This document shows, piece by piece, positions 35,307 through 45,383 of a DNA stretch of 64,000 nt. Made by a program: the position numbers and the translations under genes. Source of the DNA: Fragilaria crotonensis (Eukaryota; Bacillariophyta; Fragilariophyceae; Fragilariales; Fragilariaceae). Below the pieces are notes generated by a model. The model had not been told where the DNA came from. It did not search any database and worked only from the letters and a program-made list of their open reading frames with translations. The first letter of the stretch is position 1. Each line of letters starts with the position of its first letter. Location: NCBI GenBank assembly GCA_022925895.1, contig JAKSYS010000181.1, positions 30,349 through 94,348 on the forward strand, given 5' to 3'.

Positions 35307-36866
35307 TGTTCATTTCAGGAAAAAGTCTGGTTGTATGACAGGTTACAGGTTACACCATGGTATCGTTCTTATGACAAACAGGAGAAGTTTGGCACTTGCA
35401 AGTGTAGCGTTATACATTCAGGATATGCTGTCATACGGAGTAAAAGGTGCGCATTTCTATTTCATGCATACATTGGAACTAGACTACTAAAAAGTATTTT
35501 TTAATATGTGAAGCGTCCAAGGAAAGTATTGCCATAGGAGAATTAGTCCCATGCGTACCTCGCTTTTTACTCTGCTAATAAGTCGGAGTTGCACGTATCA
35601 TGTATCCTCATGACTTTCATGCCAGTGTATTGCTCTGGGTTCTTATCGTGTATTGCAATTGTCTATTACGAGTGTATGTATTATTGACGATGTAATATGT
35701 AATATGATACTCGGCGAGTTTTCCAGTCATATGCATATGATACCGGTACAGGTGTACTTGTACCATGGTACCAGGAAACATTTTTTTCTCTTCTCTACTG
35801 TACTATTGTTTCACTTTCCAATATGGAGTACTTTATATATGTGTACATCCTTTTATACTATTCCATATACACTCCGTAGGCATGAATGGCAACAATATAA
35901 AAATTGGTATTCATATATGAATAAGTGTTAACAACCTGCTTCGTACTGCATGCATGCTATTGTCATACTGAGCATGCGGAGTAGTGAGTAGTATGTGATG
36001 TAGTGTTGCGCACGCCTGCTTCAGTCTGGTGGTGTTGATACTTTTAGCTATCTTTGCCTTCCATAAAAACCATCATTTACCGTACCTTCATCGCTACTAG
36101 CATTCTAGTAGAGTGCAGAGTTCAGAGCACAAGTGCAGAGCATGCCTTGCGCGCAACCGTCTGATGACGTGTGAAGTTCGTGATCGGTAGGATGGTTCCT
36201 GGCAGTGACGTTTTCATTTTACATCGTCTCGGATGACATAGGCCATGTTTGAAATTTTCGGGTGTTGAAGGCGTTATGTTCGCCGGCCTGTTTCGCTAGA
36301 ATCTGAAAAAATGACATAACAACGGACCACAGTATACATTCTCAGAGGCGCTGTACGTACGATGATTACATTACACGTATGTATGTCTTCAACTTGTTCC
36401 TATCGGTAGAGTGCTCGTACGTCGTATGCGTATGTATAGTTTACAATGAGTACCTCAGTCTGAGAACGTTCCCTGTATCATACGCATACACAGAGACCAC
36501 GTAACATGATTGGGTACAAGGCGTTAAGTTTAGCGCATTTGTCCAATTGAAAAGCATTCGAACTGACGCGACAGCCCAAAGCCTTGTTATCTGCCGCTTC
36601 GATACTCTTACACCACTTATTTGACCGCAGTGACGAGAGGAGAGTGTTTCACAATTGACGACAGAGAAAGAAAAGTAGAAGCAGCATCGCAGAACTCAGA
36701 AGTCCAGAGCAACAGTTCGTAGTACGACTCAACCAATTCCTGGACTCACAACACGAAGTACCGGCATTCAAGTCACTCTCTCACACTCCACGCTTACGAA
36801 CAAGTAATCCACCAGTACACAGTTCAATTGATATTATTGATAACTAAAACACAAACACAAAGAAAT
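35307..36866. other. Gene-poor region upstream of DGDG synthase
   Basis: 1.56 kb without a supported gene. It contains GTAC palindromic words (ACCGGTACAGGTGTAC then GTACCATGGTACC near 35742-35772). The right end (from about 36600) is probably the 5' UTR and promoter of the DGDG synthase gene. Confidence 0.4.
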
Positions 36867-38663
36867 ATGGGAATGTCAGTTTCTACGATGGCAATGTCGC
36901 CAGAGTCTTCCAGTTCGTCTGTTGTCTTTGACGAAGACGAACCTGAAGATACGGTGACCTGCTCTTCCATTCTTTCCCCCAAATCAGGTCCTTTTGGTCG
37001 ACCTTCGCCACGAATCAGTCTACTTCCATGTACACCAGCGGCTTTACGCGATGAAGAAAAGGAAGAAACCACCTCTTCCTTCCACGTACCTGCCTCGTCG
37101 TCCTGGCCTTCTCTAACAGAACTTGCCAGTGTGGTAGGTGCTGAATCTTACTATACCAAGGACGAGTTGGAAATGCCGGATGGCGATTTGCCTACGGAAG
37201 AGAGTGATTTGAGGCCAGCACTCTCAGCCGTGCGCCAGTTCTGGATCGTAACGACTGCTGCGCTGCCCTGGATGACAGGTACTGCCATTAATCCACTCTT
37301 GCGAGCAGCCTATTTGAGCCAGATGAATCGTCCCTACAGTCATGGACTGTCAACTGTCACATTGGTACTCCCGTGGCTCGAATCCTCGGAAGATCGCGTA
37401 GCTTTGTATGGAGACGAATGGAAGGATTCCACTCAAGCCGATCAAGAGGACCACATTCGACGCTGGTTGGCGAAATCGCTTCCACTGGAAGCCGATCTCG
37501 ACCAGGGTGGCGTTATAATATCGTGGTATGCCGCTAGATATCACGCTCGCTACGCCAGTATCTTCGCTATGGGTGATATTTGCTCTCTCTTTGGAGACAA
37601 GAAACTTGATGTTTGCTTTCTAGAAGAACCAGAACACTTGAACGTGTACCGTGCGCCAGGAAAGCGACTCTGGACAGAGATCTTTCGACATGTCGTTGGA
37701 GTGGGGCATACCAATTATGTGGCATGTAAGTCCTATTTCATGCATTGATTAGATGTGACGAATCTGATACTTTGTCGTTTGAACATACTTGCTAACCCTC
37801 ACGCTTTTTCTCCGACAGATGTACAGAAGGAGTCACTGGTGGCATCAGCTTTCACATACGGCTTGTCGTCGTGGATGGTGAAGGCATACTGTCACAAACT
37901 TATTAAACTTTCACCCGTGTTACAAACGTACGCTGAAGAAAAGGAGGTGGTTTCGAATGTTCATGGCATTCGAGCTGAGTTTCTTAAAGTGCCTCCACCA
38001 AAAAGTGGCGTTTACTTTTTGGGAAAACTGCTCTGGGCCAAGGGCCTGGACATGCTACTCAAACTTGAAAGAGAACATCGTCGACGAACCGGCGACTATT
38101 TCCATATCGATATCATCGGTGCGGGCCCAGACCAAGAGGAGATTCAAGCATCCTTTGACGCCAAGAAGGTGCCTGCACAATTCGTGGGACGAAAGGATCA
38201 TTTGGAGTACTGTGCTGGCTACAAAGTTTTTGTGAACCCTTCTCTATCCGAGGTGCTCTGCACAGCAACCGCTGAAGCCATTGCAATGGGAAAATTCGTC
38301 ATAATTCCAGTGCATCCCTCCAATACGTTTTTCGAAATCTTTCCCAATTGCCTCCTTTACAGGAACACGAAGGAATTTATAAGCTTTCTCAAGTACGCTC
38401 TGAACCATGCACCAGAACCGCTCTCGGACGACTTACGGCATACCTTGACATGGGAAGCCGCCACCGAACGCTGTCTTGAAGCCGCTGTTATCACCCGACG
38501 CGACGCCAAACGTCTCGATCGCGTTGGACAGACAAAATCCTCTCGAGATCTCGCCAAGCTACACAATGATCTGAATCGTGGTGCCAAGGGAAACGTCTTT
38601 CGAACCATTTTGGGCGCGGGACCTGTGGCGAATCAACATGCGTTTGTGACTGCATGTTCTTGA
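36867..38663 (+). CDS. Digalactosyldiacylglycerol synthase, GT4
   Basis: UDP-galactose:MGDG galactosyltransferase, which makes the plastid galactolipid DGDG. Exons 36867-37725 and 37819-38663 (93-bp intron; TYR codon split) give 567 residues with no frame break. Diagnostic segments of plant and algal DGD proteins are seen in order: QFWIVTTAALPWMTGTAINP, LVLPWLESS, DVCFLEEPEHLNVY, RHVVGVGHTNYVAYV, YCHKLIKLS, NVHGI, YFLGKLLWAKGLDMLL, and FVNPSLSEVLCTATAEAIAM with the GT4 Glu residues. The first 110 residues are Ser/Glu-rich and not conserved. Plant enzymes sit on the plastid outer envelope, and no standard transit peptide is visible here. The protein looks closer to DGD2 (no long N-terminal domain). 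The ATG at 36867 is the first in frame. Confidence 0.93.
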
Positions 38664-38902
38664 GCTCACGCATCAGGGACGAGCGCTTGTCATGCTCGAT
38701 TGTATTTTTACATGCATGTATTCATGTGGTAAATGTCGAATAGGTTGACGAACTGTATTCCAGTATGTAGTGTGAGTGTGTATAGCCAATGCTAGTAGTT
38801 CTGCAACTGTTTCCCATACAAAACTTAGTTTCGATTCTATGTGTACATGCATGTGAGAAATGTAACCCCGATGAACTCGGTCTCCTATATCCAAAAATCC
38901 AC

Positions 38903-39745
38903 TCATAGTTCCATATCATTTGTGGGAGACACGATGCGTGCTTGGATTGCATTGTCCATCCGAGAGTCAGGTGATGTCGTCGTCATCATCGTTGCCGTTG
39001 TCATGACGATGGACTCAACATCGTGGTACTCCTGTAGTTGTTCCTGTTGTTGTTGAGGAAGTGTGTGCCACGGAATGGCAAACCGTGTCACACGAGGCTT
39101 GTCGGCAAGTGTGGTTCGAATAATTTTAGAAACATCGTGCATATCCATGGTAGTAGTGGTCGGGGTTGTCATTAGGATTTCCATGTCATCGTTATCGCTG
39201 TCGCTGCCATGCAAATTTTGGAATGGTTGTTGCTGCAGCTGCCGTTGTTGTTGCTCTTGTTGTTGTTGCTCTTGATGTTGTTCGTCTTCATGTTCATTGT
39301 TGACATAGTATCCGATTCTGACAAATTCATGATTCTGATACGAACATGCAATCAGAACGACAGTGACACCCAAAAGTTCTGGGAGTGTTGCTGGGTCAGG
39401 AGCATCGGCTTGCAATACAAATTTGTGGCAGCCTGCCGTGACGGGCCCCACCAAAACTTCTTCCAACGTTTGATCGTATTCACTCGACTCGGAAGATCCA
39501 ACGTAGATGACTTTCCATTCCAAGTCTATAAAGAAAAGGAATGGAGAAGAGTGTGTGTGAGAGGATGGAAGGTTAGGTTGTAGACGTGTCGCATATCGTA
39601 TTTAAAAGACAAGTGATTATCACAGTCGTTTCTCACCTTCAGCTAGATCTTGTAAACATTCGAATGTAATCTCGAATTGAAAGGGATTGTCGAAATAGGA
39701 AGGATTATCAAGGACAACCACGTTGGTAACATTGACGAGCGACAT
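38903..39745 (-). CDS. ASF1: Histone chaperone ASF1 with long Q-rich/acidic tail
   Basis: ASF1 binds histone H3-H4 and hands it to CAF-1 or HIRA during chromatin assembly. Exons 39745-39637 and 39525-38903 with a 111-bp intron give an intact 243-residue protein. The conserved core is clear: exon 1 has MSLVNVTNVVVLDNPSYF and NPFQFEITFECL; exon 2 starts DLEWKVIYVGS, then YDQTLEEVLVGPV, FVLQADAPDPATLPE, GVTVVLIACSYQNHEFVR and IGYYVNNE. After that comes a poly-Gln stretch (about 39205-39290), an acidic SDSDNDD patch and Thr/Gln-rich sequence. Core Asf1 is about 155 residues, so the tail is long. It lies head to tail with the sulfotransferase-like gene on the same strand and converges with DGDG synthase (239 bp). 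Confidence 0.95.
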
Positions 39746-40255
39746 GATTTGAATCGTATACGGCGTTTCGTTTAAGATTGCAATTTGGTACAGTTCTGTA
39801 CAGCGCTTTTTAGTGCGTCAAGTGGATTGAAGGGAAAAGTGTGAGATAAAGAAAAAGTGTGTTGCCTCGACTTAAACGCCTTGAATTTCTACGATGAGAT
39901 TTGGTATAAAATTGTCGTACGAATCTGAAATCGATGGCGCGGCCATTCAACCCCTAACCCTTTCAATTCGACGATGTTGGTCATCCACTGCAACCTCAAA
40001 TTACACAACATACCATACCTCATACTGTAGTACACTGTATCGCAGGGGTACTACGGTATGTAACAGTACTGTGCGTGTATCTCAACGAAAATCGACCAAC
40101 CATATAGCTATATTATTTATACAGCACTCGGCGTAATACGGAATACTTATCATTACCTATGCTATTACTACAAATACAAGAACCCGATTCCATGAACGAA
40201 GTGAAAACCAGTGGAAGCACGAAAAATGGCAGCGTTGAAACGCCACCACAGTCGA
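39746..40255. other. Spacer between ASF1 and a sulfotransferase-like gene
   Basis: 510 bp holding the ASF1 promoter and the 3' UTR of the next minus-strand gene. No gene is supported; GTACAGTTCTGTAC-type words occur near 39788. Confidence 0.4.
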
Positions 40256-41551
40256 TTACAACGGCTGCGGATGTCTGTAGCCAAAGGTCTGCATTAGCTC
40301 ACCGTCCAAGAACAGTCGCGCGGCTAGGTAGTCGCGTTTGTCGAAGCCGCCTCTGATAGGGTGTTTTTTCCCGTAGTTGATCCAGGCTCCCACCATATCA
40401 GTCCGATCCTTTCTCACGACCTTACTAAGGAACTCCTTGGCAGACTTGACACAATGTGAAAACGGTTGATCCGTTCGAATGACGCCTCCAGCACATTGAC
40501 ATACTTGCGTCGTGACATTCTCAGCGTGAAAGATTAGGTCTTCATTCCGGACCATTAAAAAGGGAAATTTAGCATCCTTCCAATACTCATGATACCAATC
40601 ATTCCAAAGGTGAGCCAATGAATCATAAGTGTCGTTCGCGACCCTGACATTGACGGGTTTCATGGATTCTGCGCTCACAACTAAATGTGGGCAGGTCGCT
40701 GGATGTTGCCACCTAGCCCCATAGCTGTGCCGACACATACTTGCCATCCACGTGTAGGGGTGCCGTATTGCAACGATCGGCAGGACTGATTTCTTTTTCT
40801 TCTTGAAGAAATCATCAATAGTATAATGGAGGCGCTTCCTAGCAGGGGTGTGTTTGCCCCAGGGGACTTGCCACAGTATGCCATGTGCAGCTGTAGGGTC
40901 CATACGCCACTTCTCAACAGTTTCATTCCAACCATAGTATTTGACTCGTTCTGGTATCTTGCAGTTCTCTCCCAGGAGCTGCACTAATAGATTGGTTCCG
41001 GAATTAAACATACCAGCGCCTCCAATGAATCGTTTACGGGCAGGGACCTTGGCACGGTAGCGTTCACACTGGTCCAAGCCATAAATTCGAGGAGCGCTTC
41101 CAATATTTTGTACTATATCATTCCATGTAGGTAGCGATTGGAGTGTGGCATTGTCGAGGTCCACGCCGGCGTCGGCAAACCGTCGCCTGACGAATTCGCG
41201 AGCGTCGTGGGGCGACAAACGTGGCTGGAATTCCTTTACTGGACCGTCCTGTTCCGCATAATTCTGCAGGACAACATCAAGTTCGTTGATTATCACACGC
41301 TTTGCTTTCAGTGCAGCCTTCGCCGCAGCGCTCATTGAATCTGATGACCTGTTGTTTGTCACGACCATGTACCTCAGATTAAGTGCTACGGAAAGAAACA
41401 AAATGAGCTTGATGACCCGATGGCAGAAAGTATCACTAAGCCGAATCGTTCGCTTCACTCCCCTGCTTCTCCGCAGGGGTACGACGTCTTTCTCCCGAAG
41501 GATTGAAGGCGGCAAGCTGTTCAGTGTCCCAAGACGTCCCAATGCTGCCAT
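40256..41551 (-). CDS. Sulfotransferase-like type II membrane protein, paralog 2
   Basis: Intact gene, about 431 residues from the ATG at 41551 (MAALGRLGTLNSLPPSIL); open codons upstream of it are unlikely to be used, because paralog 3 starts at the same place. A basic N-terminus precedes one TM helix (VIKLILFLSVALNLRYMVV). The lumenal region has RLSPHDAREFVRRRF, LPTWNDIVQNIGSAPRIYGL, a P-loop-like GGAGMFNSGTNLLVQLL, WGKHTPA, AIRHPYTWMASMCRHSY, LAHLWNDWYHEYW and LMVRNEDLIFHAENVT. The order matches the PAPS-binding layout of sulfotransferases, though the similarity is distant and the reaction unproven. It is transcribed away from paralog 3, which is very similar. Confidence 0.62.
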   Translation of the reverse strand: MAALGRLGTLNSLPPSILREKDVVPLRRSRGVKRTIRLSDTFCHRVIKLILFLSVALNLRYMVVTNNRSSDSMSAAAKAALKAKRVIINELDVVLQNYAEQDGPVKEFQPRLSPHDAREFVRRRFADAGVDLDNATLQSLPTWNDIVQNIGSAPRIYGLDQCERYRAKVPARKRFIGGAGMFNSGTNLLVQLLGENCKIPERVKYYGWNETVEKWRMDPTAAHGILWQVPWGKHTPARKRLHYTIDDFFKKKKKSVLPIVAIRHPYTWMASMCRHSYGARWQHPATCPHLVVSAESMKPVNVRVANDTYDSLAHLWNDWYHEYWKDAKFPFLMVRNEDLIFHAENVTTQVCQCAGGVIRTDQPFSHCVKSAKEFLSKVVRKDRTDMVGAWINYGKKHPIRGGFDKRDYLAARLFLDGELMQTFGYRHPQPL

Positions 41552-41771
41552 TGCACCCGATATATAGATGAAAACGAGTGATGAATATGTATGGGATATG
41601 CAATATGCATATATACAGACATACATGAACGCCAATTATGTGATACAGTGCTCCTGCTACTGTAAACAAGGTACTGGTACTGTTCTCGCATTAGGCATAC
41701 AGTAAATGAGAAACTTCCGTAAAGCGATGAGCGATGAGCAACAATGACAAGTGCAAGATACTCCGGACACA
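41552..41771. promoter_or_regulatory. Shared bidirectional promoter interval, paralogs 2 and 3
   Basis: Only 220 bp separate the two start codons of the inverted sulfotransferase-like pair, so a shared promoter is likely (inference). The interval contains CATATGCATATA-type words and GGTACTGGTAC near 41671. No specific factor site is recognised. Confidence 0.4.
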
Positions 41772-43094
41772 ATGGCAGCATTGGGAAGTCATGGAACAAT
41801 CAATAGCATAGCCCCATCAATCCTTCGGGACGAAGGCGTATTCAATCTCCAGAGAAACAAGGGGGCGAAGCGAACGATTCGGCTTACGAAGACGTGTTTC
41901 TATCGGATTGTCACGCTGATTTTGTTCCTAGCCGCATCACTTAACCTGAGGTTTTTGCTAATGACAAGCAACAGCTCTTCAAGTCCAAAAAGGGCGGCGA
42001 CGACGACTCTCCAGAAGTCAAGGCGCTCGAATGTCAAACAGCTTGATGCTCTCCAGCAGAAGTACCCGGAACAGGACGGTCCAGTAAAAACACTACCTCC
42101 CCTCTTATCTCCCAGTGAAGCTCGCGAATTCGTAAAGCAAAGGTTTGCCGATGCCGGTGTGGACTCTTGACAATGCCACACTCCAATTGCTACCAACATG
42201 GAATGATATAGTGCAAAATATTGGAAGCGCTCCTCGAATTTATGGCTTGGAACAGTGTGAACACTACCGTGCCAAGGTCCCAGCCCTGAAACGATATATT
42301 GGTGGCGCGGGTATGTTTAATTCCGGAACCAATCTATTGGTGCAGCTCCTGCGAGGAAATTGCAAGATTCCAGAACGAGTATCATACTACGGTTGGAATG
42401 AAACTGAGCCGACATGGGGCCTAACTCCTAGTGAAGCGCATGGCATGTTACGACAAGTCCCTTGGGGCAAACACACACCGGCTTGGAAGCGACTCAATCA
42501 TACTGCTCGGAATCAAAAGACAATCGCACCATCGACCCATTCTTTGAGAGCAGCAAGAAGTTCGTCCTCCCGGTAGTTATGATACGCCACCCCTTCACAT
42601 GGATGGCTAGTATGTGCCGGAAGGGCTATGCGGCTCTATGGCCCCATAGAAAATCCTGTCCAAATTTGACTAACAAAGGAGATCCAAAAAAACCTGTCCG
42701 CGTCAGGGTGACGAACGAGACCTACGACTCCTTAGCTCACTTGTGGAATGATTGGTATCGTCATTACTGGAAGGATGCTGACTTTCCCTTTCTCATCGTC
42801 CGACATGAAGACCTAATCTTTCACGCCGAGAACGTCACTACGCAAATTTGCCTATGTGCTGGAGGTGTCATTCGAAGCGATCAACCTTTTTCACATTGCG
42901 TCAAATCTGCCAAGGTGAATCAAACAAACTTGTCGGGGCATAATCTAACCGATATGGTTGGGGCCTGGATCAAGTACGGGAGAGAACTCCCAGTCAGAGG
43001 CGGTTTTAGCGAAAGCGACTACGTAGCGGCTCGACAGTTCCTGGACGGTGAACTGATGCAGACCTTTGGGTACAAACATCCGCGAACGGTATAA
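41772..43094 (+). CDS. Sulfotransferase-like type II membrane protein, paralog 3 (two frame breaks)
   Basis: Starts MAALGSHGTINSIAPSILRD at 41772, clearly a copy of paralog 2. It has one TM helix (IVTLILFLAASLNLRFLLM) and the same lumenal motifs: GGAGMFNSGTNLLVQLL, WGKHTPAWKR, VMIRHPFTWMASMCRKGY, LAHLWNDWYRHYWKDADF and LIVRHEDLIFHAENVTTQ. The frame changes at about 42169 (one extra T before DNATLQ) and at about 42508 (before ESKDNRTIDPFF). Both are single-base indels, so the gene may be intact in reality. The tail LDGELMQTFGYKHPRTV matches paralog 2. The pair is the product of an inverted duplication. Confidence 0.6.
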
Positions 43095-43438
43095 TCGACT
43101 GCGGTTGGTAGAGCGGCAGATTGCTTGGCATGGACGACGACACGATCCATACCTTGCGAAGCTCGCCTTTTGAAACAAAAAACATTCACTTCCCAGTTTT
43201 GACAACAAGTGATCATAAAACCTGCATGGGGTCCTTAAAATTTTGTTTATCAGTCAGCCAAATTTCCATCACTAACTCATGTGACGCGCTGATATCATGG
43301 TCGGGCACCAATCGCGCATCGTCTACTTCCATCGTCGCACATCATCCGGCACATCAGCATACACCATTCGGCCTAATCATCCATGGCTGCTTCGTCCATA
43401 TGTGTGTGTCAAGTTATACCATTCCTCCCGATCTTCGC

Positions 43439-44574
43439 TCACAGTTTCTTGGCATCAAGTTCCACAAACGTGCGAGCTCGTGGATATCGTTGGCGATACA
43501 GTTTATTGTAGGTTTCACCAATGACACGTTCTTGTTCGGGTTCAAGTTGACCTTGATTCAAAATTTCGAGAATGCCCTCAAACTGCATTTCCGTCATGTC
43601 GGGTCCAGCATTCTTGAGCCACGGGTCCAAATCATCCACATGTTGTGGGACCCACGAGGCATGGTACCAACCATTGTAGGCCAATCGTTTGGCGTTGCCG
43701 GTGACATTGTGTGATACGCGGGTAACGAAATGCTGCGATTGTGTTGTGGGTTTGAAAATGATGAGTGTGTTGAAGGATGCCTGAAGGTAGGAGTGGTTGG
43801 GATGTCCACTGCACCAATACAAGGCACCGCCCCATTCTGGTTTCCAGTCCTCCCTGGTAAGATGCCAGACAAAACTAAGACTACGTTGATGTTGATGGTC
43901 GGAGTGTGGGTTCGAATAGTCGCCGGGAGCGTAATAGCTTGGTGCTGCACTGGTGTGGCCTGTGCAGTCCAAGGATGTAAAGTCCGACATGAACTGCTTT
44001 GTCTCTGCGGATGTGAAGATTCGTTGCGTTTGATTGAGAAAGGCGCTGTAGTTGGCTTTGGAGTAAATGTTGTGATGGTTGAATGAAAACCATCGTCGAC
44101 GGAGGCTCGGTACAAGGAATACTTTGTATTCATGAGCTCTTCGTGCATCGCTTCGGCGAATTCGGCATCGAAGGCGTTGGGAATGACGACGACAGATCCA
44201 ATGTCCAACTGGTGTCGCATGGTATCGATTGATTTGTGACGGTCCAGAATGTCTTTCCGAAGATAGTTGCCTAGGTTCAAACCCCTTTGAAATATGGGAT
44301 GTGCAAACGAGTAATCTGTTTCGTCAAAATCGATGCCATCGTTAACCGCAACTTCGACTACTTCGTCTGTTTGGACAAGAGGATGTGGTTGATCTTTGAC
44401 GTCATCAGTTTTGCCGCCATTGACTGCCGTTTCTGTCATGGTCGCAGTTGCAGTTGCCTCCGCAGCCGTCGTCATGGCGACTGGTAGAACTACCGGTAGC
44501 CAAACTGCGAATAGGACAAATACGCGTGTCAACATACGCATGGTTCCGAAGGAGCGTAGGTGCAATGATGCCAT
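43439..44574 (-). CDS. 2-oxoglutarate/Fe(II) oxygenase, prolyl-hydroxylase-like (one frame break)
   Basis: Residues 1-40 look like a signal peptide or membrane anchor (FVLFAVWLPVVLPVAMTTA). The C-terminal half is a 2OG-Fe(II) dioxygenase fold: YYAPGDYSNPHSDHQ supplies the H-x-D iron ligands, LSFVWHLTREDWKPEWGGAL is the core strand pair typical of TPA1/Ofd1-like and P4H-like enzymes, and SQHFVTRVSHNV supplies the distal His and the 2OG-binding Arg region. About residue 165 the frame changes (near 44085, one T probably missing), between DDGF and NHHNIYSKANYS. Substrates in this group include prolyl residues of ribosomal or secreted proteins; here the signal sequence points to the ER or outside. 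The gene is convergent with paralog 3. Confidence 0.75.
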
Positions 44575-45383
44575 CCTTGTCTATTGGTCTTGCGTACAAC
44601 TGTGATGTTATTGTGCACCGTGTGTTGCGGTCAATTCGTATGATGGACAAGAGTATGTCATATATGAATTGAACAGATCGTTTTAGTAAAAGTCGTAAAC
44701 TCCCGTCGTGTGATATCGGATCTGGTGCTGTTGCGCTGTCTTTGTTGTACAGTACTGGAGTACTACTTACGAGGTGCATCTATGGGCTGTACCAGAACCG
44801 CAACACTGTGCTCGACGCAACAAGAAAAACTTCGTCGCCCCGAGGCATTTCTGATGCGCCGAATCATTTTCAGTGTCCAGCACTGTGTCTGTCAGGACGA
44901 AAATGTGAGCATGACGTGGCTGATTGATGATATGATAGCATGATACAACACTACACTACACTACCCTACACCACCACATGTTGACACTCGTTCATCAAAG
45001 ACAATATGCATACGTACAATTGTAACAGACGTTACAAGTACAAGTATGTACGGATGCGGGAGAATTATGCATATATGTGAATGCGCATGGTTCATATCCA
45101 TGGAAGAAATTTACAATTGCATTTGAAATGCATCCTACAGCATGCCGCATAGAATCTAAATATGCGTGCACAAAATACATGTCGAAACAACCGATTCCAA
45201 ACTCGCCTCAAGATCTTTCCTTGAAACTTGGGAAGGTTCGATGAAAGGTTCATGAAGATGCGTATAACGTCGTGTCAACGGATTCGAGATTTCAAGGCTT
45301 ACTACGGTCCTGAATGGTGTTGGAAAGTCTAATGGTAGTGTCCTTGGCGAACGAAATGGTAAACGTCTGTTTAGATAGTCAGA
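44575..45383. other. Spacer left of the PT-rich gene
   Basis: About 0.8 kb without a supported gene. It holds the promoter of the 2OG oxygenase gene and the 3' UTR of the PT-rich gene. Short GTAC words and CACTACACTACACTACC microsatellite-like sequence occur near 44950. Confidence 0.4.

Noticed and set aside
35169-35504. 111-codon + strand frame over the 5S region
   Set aside because: It runs through the 5S rRNA gene, whose sequence explains the conserved part.
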